A stretch of DNA of 64,000 bases, taken from contig CANIGJ010000006.1 in assembly GCA_947467145.1 (NCBI GenBank), positions 102,953 to 166,952 on the forward strand. The letters run 5' to 3'. This DNA comes from Rhodospirillaceae bacterium (GTDB taxonomy: Bacteria > Pseudomonadota > Alphaproteobacteria > Rhodospirillales > UBA2165). The translations under genes were made by a program, and so were the position numbers. The notes beneath the pieces are model-generated. The model had not been told where the DNA came from. It did not search any database and was given only the letters and a program-made list of their open reading frames with translations. Positions 19,321 to 28,483 of the stretch are shown here, piece by piece (the first letter of the stretch is position 1; every line of letters starts with the position of its first letter).

Positions 19321-20043
19321 ATGACCACCGAACCCGCGACACAGGCCGACGATTTCGACGTGGACCTCGCCCCCGAACAGGTCGAGGCTTTCTTACGCGC
19401 CAATCCCGGGTTCCTGGGCGAACGGCCGGACCTGATCTCGATCCTCACCCCCCCGTCGCGCTGGGAAGGCGGCGCGGTCGTCGATCTGCAAAGCATGATG
19501 GTGCAGCGCCTGCGCGAAGAATCGCGCGACTTGCGCGATGCGGCGAACCTGCTGATCAGCACGACGCGCTCCAACATGATCGTGCAGACACGCACCCATG
19601 CCGCCGTGATGGCGTTACTAGGTGCCGACAATTTCGATCGCCTCGCTCACGTCATCCGTCACGACCTGCCGTTGCTGCTCGACGTCGATACGGTGTCGCT
19701 CTGCTTCGAGAGCAATTCGTCATCGCCGCCCGATTTCGCCGACGTGCGCTGGCTGCCGGTCGGCAGCGTCGCCAAGACGTTCGGTGGCGATACCGAGCCC
19801 TTCTATCGCCTGCTCGAAGATGTCGAAGACGACGGCCAGGTGTTCGGCGAAGCGTCCGGGCTTGTGAAATCGGCGGCACTCGCGCGCGTGCAGCCGGGCA
19901 ATGGCATTCCCGCCGCCATGCTGGCGTTGGGGGCCCGCGATCGCGGCGCGTTTCATGCGGGCCAATCGTCCGACCTGCTCACCTTCCTCGCGCGCGTCAC
20001 CGAAATGTGCGTGCACAGATGGCTGCCGGAAGCCCTCAGCTAA
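19321..20043 (+). CDS. DUF484 family protein (GAF-like)
   Basis: A 240-residue cytosolic DUF484 protein. The N-terminal stretch (FLRANPGFLGERPDLI) and the QSMMVQRLREE coiled-coil segment are typical, followed by a GAF-like domain. The family is usually encoded beside xerC, as here, where its end overlaps the recombinase gene. It may support chromosome dimer resolution, but its biochemical role is unknown. A GGAGG lies upstream of the ATG. Confidence 0.92.
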   Translation: MTTEPATQADDFDVDLAPEQVEAFLRANPGFLGERPDLISILTPPSRWEGGAVVDLQSMMVQRLREESRDLRDAANLLISTTRSNMIVQTRTHAAVMALLGADNFDRLAHVIRHDLPLLLDVDTVSLCFESNSSSPPDFADVRWLPVGSVAKTFGGDTEPFYRLLEDVEDDGQVFGEASGLVKSAALARVQPGNGIPAAMLALGARDRGAFHAGQSSDLLTFLARVTEMCVHRWLPEALS

Positions 20044-20996
20044 CAACCGATCTGGCCGAAGCCGGGATTACGATCCCGGCAGAGCCGGCGCTGATCCGCG
20101 CCATCGAAGACTGGCGTCAGTGGCTGACCGTCGAGCGCAATTGTTCGGCCCATACGCTCGATGCCTATGGGCGCGATCTCGCCGCCTTTCTGAATTTCCT
20201 CACCGAACATTCCGGCCATCGCGTCGGCTTGCGTGATCTTGAAGGCCTGACGGCCGCCGACTTCCGCGCCTATCTCGCGCGCCGCGCCGGCGACGGCCTG
20301 ACCAAATCCTCCACCGCGCGCGGGCTTTCCAGTTTGCGCAATTTCTTTCGCTTTCTCGAACGCCGTGGGTTGGCCGCCAACGCGGCCATTGGCGCCGTAC
20401 GCACCCCGAAGCTACCGCGCGGCGTGCCCAAGCCTTTGTCGGTCGAAGACGCCAAGGGGGCGCTCGACGTCGCCGTCGATCTGCATGACGATCCGTGGCA
20501 AGCCGCGCGCGATCATGCGCTCTTCACGCTGATCTATGGCTGCGGGTTGCGTATCAGCGAAGCGCTGTCTTTACGCGTCGGCGATGTTCCGGATGGTGAC
20601 GCCATTACGATTACCGGTAAGGGCAACAAACAGCGCGTCGTGCCCCTGCTCCCGATCGTCAAGGAGCGCATCGCGCATTACCAAGCACAGTGCCCCTACA
20701 AGCGCGGCAAACGCGATCCGCTATTCGTCGGCGCACGCGGTATGAAGCTCAATCCCGGCGTCGTGCAGCGCACCATGCGCAAAGTGCGGCTCTATCTCGG
20801 CCTGCCCGAAACTGCGACGCCGCACGCGCTGCGCCATTCCTTCGCCACACACTTGCTGGCGGGCGGCGGCGATCTGCGCACCATTCAGGAATTGCTGGGC
20901 CACGCGTCGCTGTCGACGACCCAGCGCTATACCGCCGTCGATGAAAAACGCTTGATCGACGTCTATAAGGACACCCACCCGCGCGCACGCGGTTGA
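20019..20996 (+). CDS. xerC: Site-specific tyrosine recombinase XerC
   Basis: A chromosome dimer-resolving recombinase (325 aa from this ATG). It has an N-terminal SAM-like core-binding domain (CSAHTLDAYGRDLAAF) and a catalytic domain with the Arg in GCGLRISEAL, the Lys in TGKGNKQR, HALRHSFATHLL, then GHASLSTTQRYT containing the nucleophilic Tyr. An in-frame GTG at 20007 is an alternative start, and neither has a Shine-Dalgarno. Both overlap the end of DUF484, so translational coupling is likely. Synteny with DUF484 argues for the housekeeping enzyme rather than a phage or integron integrase. Confidence 0.95.
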   Translation: MAAGSPQLTTDLAEAGITIPAEPALIRAIEDWRQWLTVERNCSAHTLDAYGRDLAAFLNFLTEHSGHRVGLRDLEGLTAADFRAYLARRAGDGLTKSSTARGLSSLRNFFRFLERRGLAANAAIGAVRTPKLPRGVPKPLSVEDAKGALDVAVDLHDDPWQAARDHALFTLIYGCGLRISEALSLRVGDVPDGDAITITGKGNKQRVVPLLPIVKERIAHYQAQCPYKRGKRDPLFVGARGMKLNPGVVQRTMRKVRLYLGLPETATPHALRHSFATHLLAGGGDLRTIQELLGHASLSTTQRYTAVDEKRLIDVYKDTHPRARG

Positions 20997-21027
20997 TACT
21001 GCCGTTCAGGGCGGGCAGACTTCAGCC

Positions 21028-21882
21028 ATGAAAATCACACGCTTCAAGATCCAGGACAAAACAAGTTACGGCGTCGTCATCGGTGAGGGCATCGTCGATG
21101 TCGGCGCCAAGCTGGGCGGCACCTACCCGGACGTCGTCGATGTGTTGCGCGCCGACGCGCTCAACCGCATTGCCGAATTTTCGGCCGGCCGTATCCCTGA
21201 TCTCACCTTCGATCAGGTCGAATTCTTGCCACCCGTGCGCAGCCCCAACGCGGTACTCGCCGTCGGACGCAATTACGGCAGCGCCTACGAAGACATGGGC
21301 ACCAAGTTCCCGGGCCATCCCAGCATCTTCATGCGGCGCTACGAGGCGCAGGCGGCGCATCGCGGCAATTTGGTGCGGCCCAAGGCCTCGCACCTTTACG
21401 ACGGCGAAGCGGAACTCGCACTCGTCATCGGTAAAGCCGGACGCCACATCAGGGAAGCGGACGCCTTTGGTCACATCATCGGCTATTCGATCTTCAACGA
21501 CGGCACCCTGGTCGATTGGGGCGATCACACGGCGCGCAATGTGACGCCGGGTAAAAACTTCTTCGCATCGGGCGCCTTCGGCCCGTGGATAGTGACAGCC
21601 GACGAGATCGGCGATGCCACCCAGCTTACCATTCTGCATCGCATCAACGGCGAAGAGGTCCAACGCGGCTCGACCTCCGAGATGATCTTTTCGATCCCGG
21701 CGATCCTCGCCTATCTATCGACATTCTGCGCTCTGGAACCCGGTGACGTGATCACCACCGGCTCGCCCGGCGGCATCCGCCCGCGTCGCGACAAGGGCCT
21801 TTACTATATGCCCGGCGACAGGATCGAGATGGAGATCGATAAGATCGGCGTTCTCGTGAACACCGTGGTGGACGAGGCCTGA
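21028..21882 (+). CDS. Fumarylacetoacetate hydrolase (FAH) family protein
   Basis: A 284-residue protein with an FAH fold, a family that cleaves C-C bonds or decarboxylates/isomerises diketo and hydroxymuconate-type acids with Mg2+. The metal-site acidic residues lie in DGEAELALVIGK (about 131-142), and GYSIFNDGT and the TTGSPGGIRP loop are conserved. It follows xerC by 31 nt but is functionally unrelated to it. A role downstream of a ring-cleavage enzyme fits other genes in the window and is inference. Confidence 0.88.
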   Translation: MKITRFKIQDKTSYGVVIGEGIVDVGAKLGGTYPDVVDVLRADALNRIAEFSAGRIPDLTFDQVEFLPPVRSPNAVLAVGRNYGSAYEDMGTKFPGHPSIFMRRYEAQAAHRGNLVRPKASHLYDGEAELALVIGKAGRHIREADAFGHIIGYSIFNDGTLVDWGDHTARNVTPGKNFFASGAFGPWIVTADEIGDATQLTILHRINGEEVQRGSTSEMIFSIPAILAYLSTFCALEPGDVITTGSPGGIRPRRDKGLYYMPGDRIEMEIDKIGVLVNTVVDEA

Positions 21883-22074
21883 TCAGTTCTCGCCGTCGCG
21901 CCGTGCATTGCCATTGATCAAAAAGTGAAAGGTGAACATCCAGACGATGCTGCCGAGGATGACCGGGCCCGTATAGCCTTGTGCGTTGGGCAGCTTGTCG
22001 ACGATCACGATCACGGCAAACGGGATTCCATAGATGAAAAACAAACGGCAGGCCGCCGCGAGCCGCCCTTTCAT
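21883..22074 (-). CDS. Small hypothetical membrane protein (63 aa)
   Basis: A 63-residue protein with two predicted membrane helices (about 8-26 and 35-53) and a short charged tail (NARRDGEN). I do not recognise the family. Its stop abuts the stop of the convergent FAH gene without spacing. It lies 21 nt downstream of acylphosphatase in the same direction, so it may be the last gene of that transcript. Confidence 0.6.
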   Translation of the reverse strand: MKGRLAAACRLFFIYGIPFAVIVIVDKLPNAQGYTGPVILGSIVWMFTFHFLINGNARRDGEN

Positions 22075-22095
22075 TCTAGCTGTCCCATCGGTGGC

Positions 22096-22383
22096 CTAAA
22101 CCGTATCGATCTCTCGGAACCCCTGCTCGGTCGGCACATCGATCGGTGAGGCGGTCACGTTCGTCACCTTCGATTTGGGCGAACCCTGCCAGCAGGCCTG
22201 CACCATATCGTCGACCTGATCCTTCGGCCCGGCAAACACGGCCTCGACCGTACCGTCGGCGCGGTTGCGCACCCAGCCGGTGAGGCCGCGCTTGGTCGCA
22301 CTCTCGACGGTCCAGTTCCGATACCAGACGCGCTGCACCTTGCCTTCGATGCGCGCATGCACGGCAATAATATCGCTGCTCAT
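22096..22383 (-). CDS. acyP: Acylphosphatase
   Basis: A 95-residue cytosolic enzyme that hydrolyses carboxyl-phosphate bonds. The phosphate-binding loop GKVQRVWYR contains catalytic Arg22, with Arg18 where most members have Gly, and Asn40 in GWVRN orients the water. It starts 10 nt after the carboxylase alpha-subunit gene, with GGA a few nt upstream. Cotranscription with a biotin carboxylase is notable because that reaction passes through carboxyphosphate, but a link is only a guess. Confidence 0.92.
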   Translation of the reverse strand: MSSDIIAVHARIEGKVQRVWYRNWTVESATKRGLTGWVRNRADGTVEAVFAGPKDQVDDMVQACWQGSPKSKVTNVTASPIDVPTEQGFREIDTV

Positions 22384-22393
22384 GGGAAGGTCC

Positions 22394-24418
22394 TTACGCG
22401 AACTCGATCAAGGTCTGATTGACCTCGACGCTTTGGCCCGGCGTTACGAGAACGGCTTTCACCGTACCATCGGCCTCGGCGGTCAGCTGGTTCTCCATCT
22501 TCATGGCTTCCACCGACACCAGCGGATCGCCGATGCGCACTTCGGCGCCCACCGTCACGGCGATAGTTTTGACGAGCCCCGGCATAGGCGAAACCAGTAT
22601 CTTCTGCGCGCGCGCGTTGGTCTTTTCCGGCATGCGCGACAGCATGTCGGCAGCACGCGGCGTCATGACGCGCGCGACGGCCCGGAAACCGGTGTGGCGC
22701 AAGGTGATCGTATCGCCGGCGCGTTCGCACTGAACAGTATAATCCTCACCATCGATGCGCGCCTGGAAAAGGCTTTTGGACGGCGACCAATCGGTGCACA
22801 CCAGATAGGTATGCGCTGCGGTCCGCACTTCGTAGCCATCCTCGGCCACCGCAATCTGCACCGCGTGATGGGTATTGTTGAGCACGACGACCCAGCCGTC
22901 ATCCTCGACGCGCGGACGCGATGCGGCTGCGATCGCCGTACCATCGCTGAGGCGCGGCTGCAGATTGGTGCGGCGTGCGGCCAGTATACGGCTCATAACC
23001 GCCGCGACCGCAACCAGGCGCCCGACATCGGGATACGTGCCCTGCATCGGGATGAAGCGATCGCCGAATTCCTGAGCAATGAAGCCGGTATCGAGTTCGG
23101 CCGCCTGGAAGCGCGGATGCGCCATGATGGCCGCCAGGAATTCGATGTTCGATGCCAGACCGCGCACTTCGAATTCGTCGAGGGCGCGCCGCATCGCTTT
23201 GATCGCTTCGTCGCGCGTCGGCCCGGTCGCGATCAGTTTCGAAATCATCGGATCGTAGAACCGCGTGATCTCGTCACCCTCGGCGACACCGGCATCGATA
23301 CGCACGCTCTTCTGCGTGCCGAAGACACCGCTGGTCGGTTCGCGATATTTCACCAAGCGGCCGATCGCCGGTAGGAAGCCGCGCGTCGGATCTTCGGCAT
23401 AAAGCCGCGCCTCGATCGCACTGCCCTTCCACGTTACATCGCTTTGGCCAAACGATAGTTTCTCGCCCGCCGCGACGCGGAACATCTGTTCGACGATGTC
23501 GACGCCGGTCACCATCTCGGTCACCGGATGTTCGACCTGGAGACGCGTATTCATTTCGAGGAAGAAGAAGTTGCGGTTCACATCGACGACGAATTCCACC
23601 GTTCCGGCCGAGGTGTAATCAACTTCGCGCGCCAGGGCGACCGCGGCGGCACCCATGCGTTCGCGCATGTCCGGCGTGACGAACGGGCTCGGGCATTCCT
23701 CGATCACCTTCTGGTGACGACGCTGGATCGAACATTCGCGTTCGCCCAGATGCAGCACGGTGCCGTGTTTGTCGCCCAGCACCTGGATCTCGATATGGCG
23801 CGGCTGCACGATGAATTTTTCGACGAACACGCGATCGTCACCAAAAGCGCCCTTGGCTTCGTTGCGGCAGGCGCGCAGCGAATCTTCGATCTGCGATTCC
23901 TCGGCCACGACGCGCATGCCTTTGCCGCCGCCGCCGGCGCTCGCCTTCAGCATGACCGGATAACCGATCTCGCGCGCAATGCGTTTGGCTTCGGCCGCAT
24001 CCTCGACCGCGTCGCCGCCACCCGGCACCGTCGGCACCCCAGCGGCCACAGCGATCCGCTTCGAAGCGATCTTGTCGCCCATCTTGTGGACGGCTTCGAT
24101 GCTCGGCCCGACAAAGGTGATCCCGGCGGCCGCCAGCCGTTCGGCGAATTGCGCGTTTTCAGACAAGAAGCCGTAGCCCGGGTGCACACATTCGGCGCCC
24201 GATTCCTCGACCGCGCGGATCAGCGCATCGACATTGAGATAACTTTGCGCCGCCGGCGCCGGTCCCAACAGGATCGCGTCGGATGCCATATCGACATGCA
24301 ACGCGTTCTTATCGGCTTCGGAATAGACGGCGATCGTGCGCATGCCGAGGGCGCGGGCCGAGCGGATGATTCGGCACGCGATCTCGCCACGATTGGCTAT
24401 GAGGACAGAATCGAACAT
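22394..24418 (-). CDS. pccA: Biotin-dependent acyl-CoA carboxylase alpha subunit (BC-BT-BCCP)
   Basis: A 674-residue subunit. An N-terminal biotin carboxylase with ATP-grasp loop KASAGGGGKGMR (158-169) is followed by a middle BT-type linker domain and a C-terminal biotinyl domain with the VEAMKMEN site, Lys640 being biotinylated. The architecture fits propionyl-CoA or related acyl-CoA carboxylases, and an alternative is methylcrotonyl- or geranyl-CoA carboxylase. The only beta subunit in the window (41.9-40.4 kb) is a PccB-type protein and is the likely partner. It is followed 10 nt later by acylphosphatase. Confidence 0.9.
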   Translation of the reverse strand: MFDSVLIANRGEIACRIIRSARALGMRTIAVYSEADKNALHVDMASDAILLGPAPAAQSYLNVDALIRAVEESGAECVHPGYGFLSENAQFAERLAAAGITFVGPSIEAVHKMGDKIASKRIAVAAGVPTVPGGGDAVEDAAEAKRIAREIGYPVMLKASAGGGGKGMRVVAEESQIEDSLRACRNEAKGAFGDDRVFVEKFIVQPRHIEIQVLGDKHGTVLHLGERECSIQRRHQKVIEECPSPFVTPDMRERMGAAAVALAREVDYTSAGTVEFVVDVNRNFFFLEMNTRLQVEHPVTEMVTGVDIVEQMFRVAAGEKLSFGQSDVTWKGSAIEARLYAEDPTRGFLPAIGRLVKYREPTSGVFGTQKSVRIDAGVAEGDEITRFYDPMISKLIATGPTRDEAIKAMRRALDEFEVRGLASNIEFLAAIMAHPRFQAAELDTGFIAQEFGDRFIPMQGTYPDVGRLVAVAAVMSRILAARRTNLQPRLSDGTAIAAASRPRVEDDGWVVVLNNTHHAVQIAVAEDGYEVRTAAHTYLVCTDWSPSKSLFQARIDGEDYTVQCERAGDTITLRHTGFRAVARVMTPRAADMLSRMPEKTNARAQKILVSPMPGLVKTIAVTVGAEVRIGDPLVSVEAMKMENQLTAEADGTVKAVLVTPGQSVEVNQTLIEFA

Positions 24419-24445
24419 GGGGCGAGACTAGCCCAAGCCGCCCGG

Positions 24446-26785
24446 TTAAGCCGCCTGTTTTTTCGCCTGCCGGACCGCCTGCCACACTTTTTCGGCAACG
24501 GCCGGCATTTCGATTTCTGGTGCGCCAACTGAGGCCAGCGCATCGTTGACGGCGTTCATATAGGCCGGTAGCGCGCCACAGGTGCCCGATTCGCCCGCCC
24601 CCTTGACGCCCAGCGGATTGCGCTTGGTCGGGACCTCGTTGTTCGTGATTTCGAAATGACAGAAATCAGCGGCACGCGGCATGGCGTAATCCATGAACGA
24701 TCCGGTGAGCACCTGGCCGGTGCCGGGCTCATAGATCATCTGTTCCATCATCGCCTGCCCGGCGCCCTGTGCGATGCCGCCATAGATCTGACCGTGGAAC
24801 AGCAGCGGGTTGAGCACCACGCCAACATCGTCCACCGCCGAGTAACGCGTCATCTCGACAAGCCCGGTATCGGGATCGATTTCGACCTCACAGATATGTG
24901 CGCCGGTCGGCCAGGTGCCACCCATGGGTGATTCGTAATTCACCGCCTCGGTGAAGCCCGGCTCCATGCCCTTGGGCAACGTGCCCGGCTTGAAGGTCAG
25001 CTTGGCGAGATCGGCGATGCCGATGGTCTTGTCGGTACCGGCGACGGCGAATTTGCCGTCGGCGAATTCGATATCGCCCTCGGCCGCTTCGAACACATGC
25101 GCCGCGATCTTCTTGCCTTTGGCGATCAGCTTATCGGCGGCGGTGAAAACAGCCGAGCCGGCCAGCTGCGCCGTGCGCGAACCGAACGAACCGACACCGA
25201 TGGTCACGGTTTCGGTATCGCCATCGATATATTTCACACGATCGGCATCGATGCCGAGCTTATCGGTCAGGATCTGCTTGAAGGTCGTCATATGACCTTG
25301 GCCCTGATCCTTGCTGCCCATCAGCATGGTGACGGCACCCGACGGATCGAAGCGCACCTCGGCATGCTCGAAGCCCATGCCGCCGGCCGGCGCCACGGTA
25401 TTGGACACGCCGAAGCCGACGATCTTACCGCGCTTGGCAGCTTCCGCTTTACGCGTCTTTAGACCGGGATAATCCGCGATCTCCAGCGCGTCTTCCAAAT
25501 TCTTCGGGAAATCGCCGCAATCATAGACTTGGCCCACCGCCGTCTTGTACGGCATGGCTTCGGGTTGAACGGTGTTGAGACGACGCAGTTCGATGCCGTC
25601 CATGCCGAGCTTGCGTGCGGCCTTGTCCATCAAGGTCTCGATGACATAAAGCGGCTCGGGCCGTCCGCCGCCGCGATAGAACGACATCATCATCGTGTTG
25701 GTGAATAGCGCCGTCACTTCGGCGAAAATCGCCGGCGTGGTGTAGGTGCTGGCGAGACAACCGAGCGCCGCCGTCGACGGCATCGATTGGCGTTCGCAGG
25801 TGAAATAGGCACCGATGGTCGCCAGCGACTTGGTGCGCAACCCTAGGATCTTGCCGTCCTTGCTCAACGCCATCTCGGCCGTGAAGACGACGTCGCGCGC
25901 CATATCATCCGTCAGCAGACCTTCGCTCCGTTCGGCGATCCAGCGCACGGGACGGCCCGTCACTTCGGCTGCCCACAGCGCGCAGCAATATTCCGGATAG
26001 GTGCCCGCCTTCATGCCGAAACCGCCGCCGACATTTTCGGCGATGATGCGGACCTTCCATTGCGGGATCTTGAAGACCTGATCCGCGATCGCCTGACGCG
26101 CACCGTGCACGCCGGAGATGCTGGCGCGCATGGCAAAGGCGCCTTCCGCCGGATCGTATTCGGCGACGCAGCCGCGCACTTCCATCGTGTTCGCGGTGAC
26201 GCGGTTGATCGGCATCCGCGCTTCGACGATCAGATCGGCCTTGGCGAAGGCGGCTTCGGTCGCGGCCTTATCGCCGAGGGTATGATAGAACGCCTCGTTG
26301 GTCGGATTTTCCGGCCATACGGCAGGCGCACCCGGCTTCACCGCGTCTTCGACGGAAATGACAGCTTCCATCGATTCATAATCGACGACGATCTGCTCGG
26401 CGGCGTCTTTTGCTTGGTTCAAGGTCTCGGCGACGATAAAGGCCACCGGATCGCCGACATAGCGCACGAAGCCCTGCGCCAAGATCGGTTGACTGCGGAA
26501 GAATTGGTTGCTGCCGTCCTTGCGCTTGCGCGGGAAGACCGGGAAGAACGCGCCGAGCCCGCGCGCCTTGGCGTCCTCGCCGGTGAGGATACACAGCACG
26601 CCGTCCATCGCCTTGGCGGCACTCGTATCGATCGTGAGGATCTTGGCCGAGCCGTAGGGCGAACGCAGCACATAGGCGCGCGCCTCGTTGAGGCCTTTCA
26701 CGTCATCGACGTAGCGGCCACGACCGCGCAGCAGGCGCAAATCCTCTTCGCGGGGAACCGCTTCCCCAATGAGATAACGCGCCAT
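24446..26785 (-). CDS. Molybdenum hydroxylase large subunit (xanthine dehydrogenase/CoxL family)
   Basis: A 779-residue molybdopterin-binding subunit of the xanthine oxidase family, which hydroxylates heteroaromatic or aldehyde substrates. Landmarks are DLRLLRGRGRYVDD at the N-terminus, the GGGFGMK loop near 255, SFYRGGGRPE, and the active-site Glu732 in GVKGAGESG. The AYRCSFR signature of aerobic CO dehydrogenase is absent. No FAD-binding or 2Fe-2S subunit is next to it. It is cotranscribed towards the carboxylase alpha subunit (27 nt). The substrate is unknown. Confidence 0.9.
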   Translation of the reverse strand: MARYLIGEAVPREEDLRLLRGRGRYVDDVKGLNEARAYVLRSPYGSAKILTIDTSAAKAMDGVLCILTGEDAKARGLGAFFPVFPRKRKDGSNQFFRSQPILAQGFVRYVGDPVAFIVAETLNQAKDAAEQIVVDYESMEAVISVEDAVKPGAPAVWPENPTNEAFYHTLGDKAATEAAFAKADLIVEARMPINRVTANTMEVRGCVAEYDPAEGAFAMRASISGVHGARQAIADQVFKIPQWKVRIIAENVGGGFGMKAGTYPEYCCALWAAEVTGRPVRWIAERSEGLLTDDMARDVVFTAEMALSKDGKILGLRTKSLATIGAYFTCERQSMPSTAALGCLASTYTTPAIFAEVTALFTNTMMMSFYRGGGRPEPLYVIETLMDKAARKLGMDGIELRRLNTVQPEAMPYKTAVGQVYDCGDFPKNLEDALEIADYPGLKTRKAEAAKRGKIVGFGVSNTVAPAGGMGFEHAEVRFDPSGAVTMLMGSKDQGQGHMTTFKQILTDKLGIDADRVKYIDGDTETVTIGVGSFGSRTAQLAGSAVFTAADKLIAKGKKIAAHVFEAAEGDIEFADGKFAVAGTDKTIGIADLAKLTFKPGTLPKGMEPGFTEAVNYESPMGGTWPTGAHICEVEIDPDTGLVEMTRYSAVDDVGVVLNPLLFHGQIYGGIAQGAGQAMMEQMIYEPGTGQVLTGSFMDYAMPRAADFCHFEITNNEVPTKRNPLGVKGAGESGTCGALPAYMNAVNDALASVGAPEIEMPAVAEKVWQAVRQAKKQAA

Positions 26786-26883
26786 GTTATTCCTCCCTCT
26801 TTACGCAACAAGTTTCTATCGGGTGTTAGAGCATAGCCCCCGGAAAGTTGGCAACTCATTCCGCTGACCGGGCTCGTGGCGGA

Positions 26884-27846
26884 CTAACCGCCCTTCTGCT
26901 CGCCGTATTCCATGCCGACACCCACGAGATGGCCGAACAGCTCGGCCAGCTTGGCCAGGTCCGATTCGGGCAAGGCTGGGCGATTGAGCGACGCGATATT
27001 CGCCTTGAGATGCCCGATATCGCCGGTGCCGAACAGGGTGACATGGACCCCGGGCTCATGGCGCGCATAACGATAGGCCGCGTCGATGACATTCTCGGCG
27101 CCGCCCGGATGGATCAGGAAATCGAGCGGCGCATCCGTTTCGCCGAGCCAGGCCGGCACCTTGCCCTCGGCCGCCAGCTTTTTCATTTCCTCGGCCAGGC
27201 GCCCGGGGAAGGAAAAGATATTGCGCACCGCGTACATGCAGGTGATGGCGATATCGCGTTTGCGGCTCTCCTCCAGCACCAAGCGTCGGCCATTCTGCTG
27301 CAGCATGCTGAAGGCGATCATCAGCACATCGATCGCATCGTCGGCGATGGCGCGGCCGGCCATGACATGTTCAGGATCGGGTGGACCGGCCTCGGTAAAA
27401 CCGAGGAAGCGAAACTTGCCCTTCTCTTTTTCCCTCAACAACGCCGGAACGGTCACGCTCATCGTATAATCGTAGTTCGGCGGCCGCAGGCTATGGACAT
27501 AAAAGACATCGACGTAATCGGTGCCGAGCGTACGCAGCGAATTGTCCAACCCGGTAATCACCTGTGCAGGCGTGCGGCGCTCGCGCATCCACACATCATG
27601 ATGCTTGGTGCACAACACGACCTGATCGCGCGGCACCGTTTTGAGCGCCGCACCGACAATCGGCTCGGTGCCGTATTGCTCCGCCGTATCGATGAGATTG
27701 ATACCGAGATCGAGGGCCGCATGGATGAGAGCCACCGATTGAGCGGTGGTCTTGCCGGTCTTCATTCCCAGACGACTGCCGCCACCGGTCCCGAAGCCGG
27801 CGACACTGACCTTAAGGCCGGTCCGGCCGAGTGTGGTGTAATCCAT
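26884..27846 (-). CDS. Aldo/keto reductase
   Basis: A 320-residue TIM-barrel NADPH-dependent reductase. The family triad region is visible as DTAEQYG (Asp and catalytic Tyr near 58-63), the Lys in VLCTKHHD, and FYVHSLRP with the His. It lies between a VOC protein and a molybdenum hydroxylase subunit in a same-strand run (20 nt from the VOC stop, 98 nt to the next start). A carbonyl substrate generated in the same catabolic region is plausible but not shown. Confidence 0.88.
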   Translation of the reverse strand: MDYTTLGRTGLKVSVAGFGTGGGSRLGMKTGKTTAQSVALIHAALDLGINLIDTAEQYGTEPIVGAALKTVPRDQVVLCTKHHDVWMRERRTPAQVITGLDNSLRTLGTDYVDVFYVHSLRPPNYDYTMSVTVPALLREKEKGKFRFLGFTEAGPPDPEHVMAGRAIADDAIDVLMIAFSMLQQNGRRLVLEESRKRDIAITCMYAVRNIFSFPGRLAEEMKKLAAEGKVPAWLGETDAPLDFLIHPGGAENVIDAAYRYARHEPGVHVTLFGTGDIGHLKANIASLNRPALPESDLAKLAELFGHLVGVGMEYGEQKGG

Positions 27847-27866
27847 GGATACGAACGTTCTTTACG

Positions 27867-28445
27867 TCAAGCGTGCGTCGGTTCTTTGACAACAGTCTGC
27901 GTTGCCGCACACCACTTCGCATAGGTCGCCGCCATATCGATGGAGAAGCCGCCGCCACGCCCTTCCGAACCCGGATAGGCGACGAGGTATTTCAACGCAT
28001 CGGCTTCGTCGATACAACCGTTGAAGGAAAACAGCTCCACCAGATTGCCGTCCGGATCGCGCACATAGATGCCACGCCCGTCGGCATGCTGAACGCTTTT
28101 CGACAATGCGGAGTCGCGCGCGAGCGCACGCGTATAGGCCTGCATGGCAGCCTCGAAACTGCCGAGATCGATCGACACATGATAGAAGCCGATGCGGCCT
28201 TTGACCGGCGCCAGGGTTTCGTAATCGAAATGCATCGGCGACGGTTCGGCATACTGTTCGGGCGCTTGCACCAGGAAGATATCGTGATCTTCCTTTTCGC
28301 CACCGAAGCCCAAGGCCTGCGCACGGCCGGGAAAGCCGAACTGCTTCTCCATGCCCAGCACATCCATATACCAAGCCACCGATGCCGGCAGATCCTGACA
28401 GTAAAACCCGACATGGACGATGCGGGGCCGCGCACGTTCCGTCAT
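27867..28445 (-). CDS. VOC-family (glyoxalase/extradiol dioxygenase-like) protein
   Basis: A 192-residue protein with two paired beta-alpha modules. Metal-ligand positions fit His11 (VHVGF), the His in GFYHVS, and the Glu in DGNLVELF. The start at 28445 has AAGGGAG upstream and begins at the conserved module; the upstream open frame is not protein-like. It may be a type I extradiol dioxygenase, a glyoxalase or a resistance-type enzyme, and the sequence does not decide. It precedes the aldo/keto reductase by 20 nt. Confidence 0.85.
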   Translation of the reverse strand: MTERARPRIVHVGFYCQDLPASVAWYMDVLGMEKQFGFPGRAQALGFGGEKEDHDIFLVQAPEQYAEPSPMHFDYETLAPVKGRIGFYHVSIDLGSFEAAMQAYTRALARDSALSKSVQHADGRGIYVRDPDGNLVELFSFNGCIDEADALKYLVAYPGSEGRGGGFSIDMAATYAKWCAATQTVVKEPTHA

Positions 28446-28483
28446 GACTCTCTCCCTTCGTTTATTTTCGTCTTCGTCTTTTT

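Noticed and set aside
20019..20996. Mobile-element or integron integrase
   Set aside because: The tyrosine recombinase follows DUF484 as in many proteobacterial chromosomes. No attachment repeats, cassettes or phage genes are nearby, so it is XerC.
23528..24532. 334-codon open frame on the plus strand
   Set aside because: It is antisense to the biotin carboxylase domain and has no domain of its own.
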